In this document: in pieces, positions 62,381 through 64,000 of the stretch | How positions within the stretch are numbered: position 1 is the first letter of the stretch | How the letters are laid out: every line of letters starts with the position of its first letter | Assembly (NCBI GenBank): GCA_022592445.1 | Contig: JABYQR010000016.1 | Span: forward strand, 216,265-280,264 | DNA length: 64,000 nucleotides | Direction of reading: 5' to 3' | Origin: Cytidiella melzeri | Lineage: Eukaryota; Basidiomycota; Agaricomycetes; Polyporales; Irpicaceae | Notes under the pieces: model-generated | The model's input: the letters and a program-made list of their open reading frames with translations, nothing else | Told to the model about the DNA's origin: nothing | Database searches by the model: none | Position numbers and translations under genes: made by a program

Positions 62381-64000
62381 TGGCTGAACCAGGAAAGATT
62401 AGCGGTAGTCAAATGATCGTCTTTGACGGTTCAAACTACAAGAAATGGTCCACCGCTATGATTGGCTTGTTCAGATATTCAAACACTTGGTTAATCGTGA
62501 ATGGAACCGAAACAAAACCTACCTTACCCGCAGCAGCTGCAACCAGTTCAGGTTCTGGTACGACTACTGCACCTCCTGACACTTCTGATGAGAAGAAGGA
62601 ACTTAAGGATTGGGAAATTCGGAACCAACGCGCTTTAGCTTATTTCAATATTTACCTTGACATTACTTTGCAATCCTATCTTGAAGGAGAGGATTTGGCC
62701 TCCGCAGTGTGGAAGAAGTTGAAAACAGATTTTGAGAAGACATCAGTCTTAGCAAGCTCTGTTGCGTTCAGAAACCTACTTAGCTCAACTTTTGATGAGT
62801 CTAAGGATATGAACGTACAAATTCAAGGCTTCCGTACTAAGATTGGAGATACCAAAGTTGCTGGGTTAGACCTTGATGATCAAATTAAAGTTCATATTCT
62901 TTTGTGGGCTTTACCAACGTCATATGAAACCGCCATTTCTGCATACATTGGCACTGTTGCAAAACCCGAAGAAATTAAGTTTGACACGCTCATCCCCAAG
63001 ATACTTGCGGAAGAGTTACGTCGAAAGGGTTCAAACAGTGAAAATGCGAATCGGATTACGCAGACCACGCGTTTACCGAAGGAAAAATGCAAGAAGTGTG
63101 GGCTTTCTAACCATACTACGAGTCAGCACTGGGATAAAGGGAAACCTAACCAGAACAAGTCTCGCGGTAATGGAAATAATCAGCAAGGATCTTCTACCAA
63201 CAACAAGCAGGGTAACAAGGAGAATAAAGGAAAGAAAGGAGGACAACGAAAGAAGTCCAAAGGCAAAGGCAAAGACAAAGCGACTGTAAATAATCTTCAA
63301 GTAGATACCAAACCTGTCTTCGAGCACGATAATGAAATCATCAACGTTTCTCTGTATTCCACGTGTGAGACTGAAAGCGTTGAATGGCTCATCGACAGTG
63401 GTGCTACTAGTCACATTACCAATGAAATTGACGACTTTATCTCGTATCAACCAGCAACGGTAGCAGGTACATGCTCTGTAGCAGGTAAAGATATGACTGT
63501 CAAAATATTGGGAAAAGGAACGGTCGTACTTGACACGATCCTTGTGAAAGATAAAATACATCGCACAACTTTGAACAATGTCCTCTATATACCAGATGCG
63601 ACTACAAGATTCTTTTCTCCTTCTAGAGCACTGCAACAAGGATGCACCAGCAGTGTTACATCGAAAGGATGGACAATTTATAATGAAGGAAAAGAGATTA
63701 TAAATGGTCAACCTGATCATGCCGGACTTTATTGGATTAAAGGACGTCTAGTCAGGAAGATAGACTCAATTAATAAAGTTAGTCGTAATGATTATACGTT
63801 GTGGCATAATCGACTAGGACACCCAGGGAATAAGATTGTCGAAAATCTTCACAAAGGAACAAAGGGATTAAAAGAAAAGATTCCTATTCCATCGACAATT
63901 TCTCCTTGTCACGGATGTCAAGTTGGAAAAGGAAAGAGACAACCATTTCCACCATCTATGTCGAGAGCTACAGAAGTCCTTGAATTAACTCATTCCGATA
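62380..64000 (+). CDS. Copia gag-pol polyprotein, N-terminal 540 residues
   Basis: An open frame from the ATG at 62380 that has no stop before the window edge. It encodes a gag domain (SQMIVFDGSNYKKWSTAMIG, WEIRNQRALAYFNIYLDI and LLWALPTSYE), then a zinc-knuckle-like motif CKKCGLSNHTTSQH (residues 237-250) with His in the usual last Cys position. A basic Asn/Gly/Lys-rich stretch follows, then the aspartic protease site EWLIDSGATSHIT (Asp about 339). The integrase zinc domain comes next, with H476, H481, C510 and C513 (LWHNRLGHPG, CHGCQVGKG), and the window ends at the start of the integrase core. Reverse transcriptase and RNase H are expected beyond the edge. Confidence 0.92.
   Translation, partial: MAEPGKISGSQMIVFDGSNYKKWSTAMIGLFRYSNTWLIVNGTETKPTLPAAAATSSGSGTTTAPPDTSDEKKELKDWEIRNQRALAYFNIYLDITLQSYLEGEDLASAVWKKLKTDFEKTSVLASSVAFRNLLSSTFDESKDMNVQIQGFRTKIGDTKVAGLDLDDQIKVHILLWALPTSYETAISAYIGTVAKPEEIKFDTLIPKILAEELRRKGSNSENANRITQTTRLPKEKCKKCGLSNHTTSQHWDKGKPNQNKSRGNGNNQQGSSTNNKQGNKENKGKKGGQRKKSKGKGKDKATVNNLQVDTKPVFEHDNEIINVSLYSTCETESVEWLIDSGATSHITNEIDDFISYQPATVAGTCSVAGKDMTVKILGKGTVVLDTILVKDKIHRTTLNNVLYIPDATTRFFSPSRALQQGCTSSVTSKGWTIYNEGKEIINGQPDHAGLYWIKGRLVRKIDSINKVSRNDYTLWHNRLGHPGNKIVENLHKGTKGLKEKIPIPSTISPCHGCQVGKGKRQPFPPSMSRATEVLELTHSD

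Larger units (their letters stand above)
58843..64000 (+). mobile_element. Ty1/copia LTR retrotransposon nested in LINE copy 2 (3' end beyond window)
   Basis: The element starts with an LTR at 58843 (TGTTAAAAC), followed by a TATA box, a primer-binding site, a leader of about 3 kb with extra open frames, and a gag-pol frame from 62380 that is still open at 64000. The order protease then integrase, with reverse transcriptase expected after it, identifies the Ty1/copia group. The 3' LTR is not in the window. Because the left junction breaks LINE copy 2 after GGCATC, the right junction should show a short repeat of that end followed by the rest of the LINE. Confidence 0.9.

Overview
The window is nuclear DNA of a filamentous basidiomycete, almost certainly an Agaricomycete. 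Genes are compact and interrupted by many short (about 50-65 nt) GT-AG introns. The gene content is fungal: Egh16-like secreted proteins, DUF1769/UPF0590, DUF7729, an intradiol dioxygenase and Tad-like LINEs. No rRNA gene, convincing tRNA gene or CRISPR array was seen.

Layout. 1-8.4 kb: PP1 catalytic subunit, a PH-domain protein and the SDH assembly factor SDHAF2, all on the minus strand. 8.5-15.04 kb: a 321-bp foldback MITE with a 9-bp target duplication, then a complete LINE (ORF1 plus endonuclease/RT/RNase H ORF2) with a poly(A) tail and a 14-bp target duplication. 15.1-19 kb: an aryl-alcohol-dehydrogenase-type aldo/keto reductase and a broken SEC24 copy. 19.3-27.8 kb: an unknown membrane protein with a GC-AG intron, a GT32-type glycosyltransferase, the DEAD-box helicase Dhh1 and a secreted type-B carboxylesterase. 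28.3-35.3 kb: two tandem DUF1769 paralogues, a DUF7729 surface protein and phosphopantothenate-cysteine ligase. 36.6-42.4 kb: two Egh16-like paralogues in convergent orientation around an epoxide-hydrolase-like gene, then an intradiol dioxygenase. 43.7-52.3 kb: exonuclease 1, a C2H2 zinc-finger protein, PIG-P/GPI19, 5-formyl-THF cyclo-ligase (with a frame problem) and a RAD51-like gene (with an in-frame stop). 53.66 kb to the end: a second LINE copy on the opposite strand, cut inside its RNase H domain by a Ty1/copia element that runs off the right edge.

Most host genes are housekeeping genes with no evident shared pathway. The most unusual part is the copia element. Its primer-binding site matches the anticodon arm of initiator tRNA-Met. 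Its U3 carries four TGAGTCA (Gcn4/AP-1-type) sites. About 3 kb of leader between the primer site and gag-pol holds hairpins and several extra open frames joined by tight stop/start junctions (TGA-AG-ATG, TGA-ATG, TAATG). The gag-pol frame is open to the window edge and encodes gag, protease and the start of integrase.

Decay is visible in three host loci: the SEC24 copy is clearly dead, and the RAD51-like and cyclo-ligase genes each carry one apparent lesion that could be real or a sequence error.
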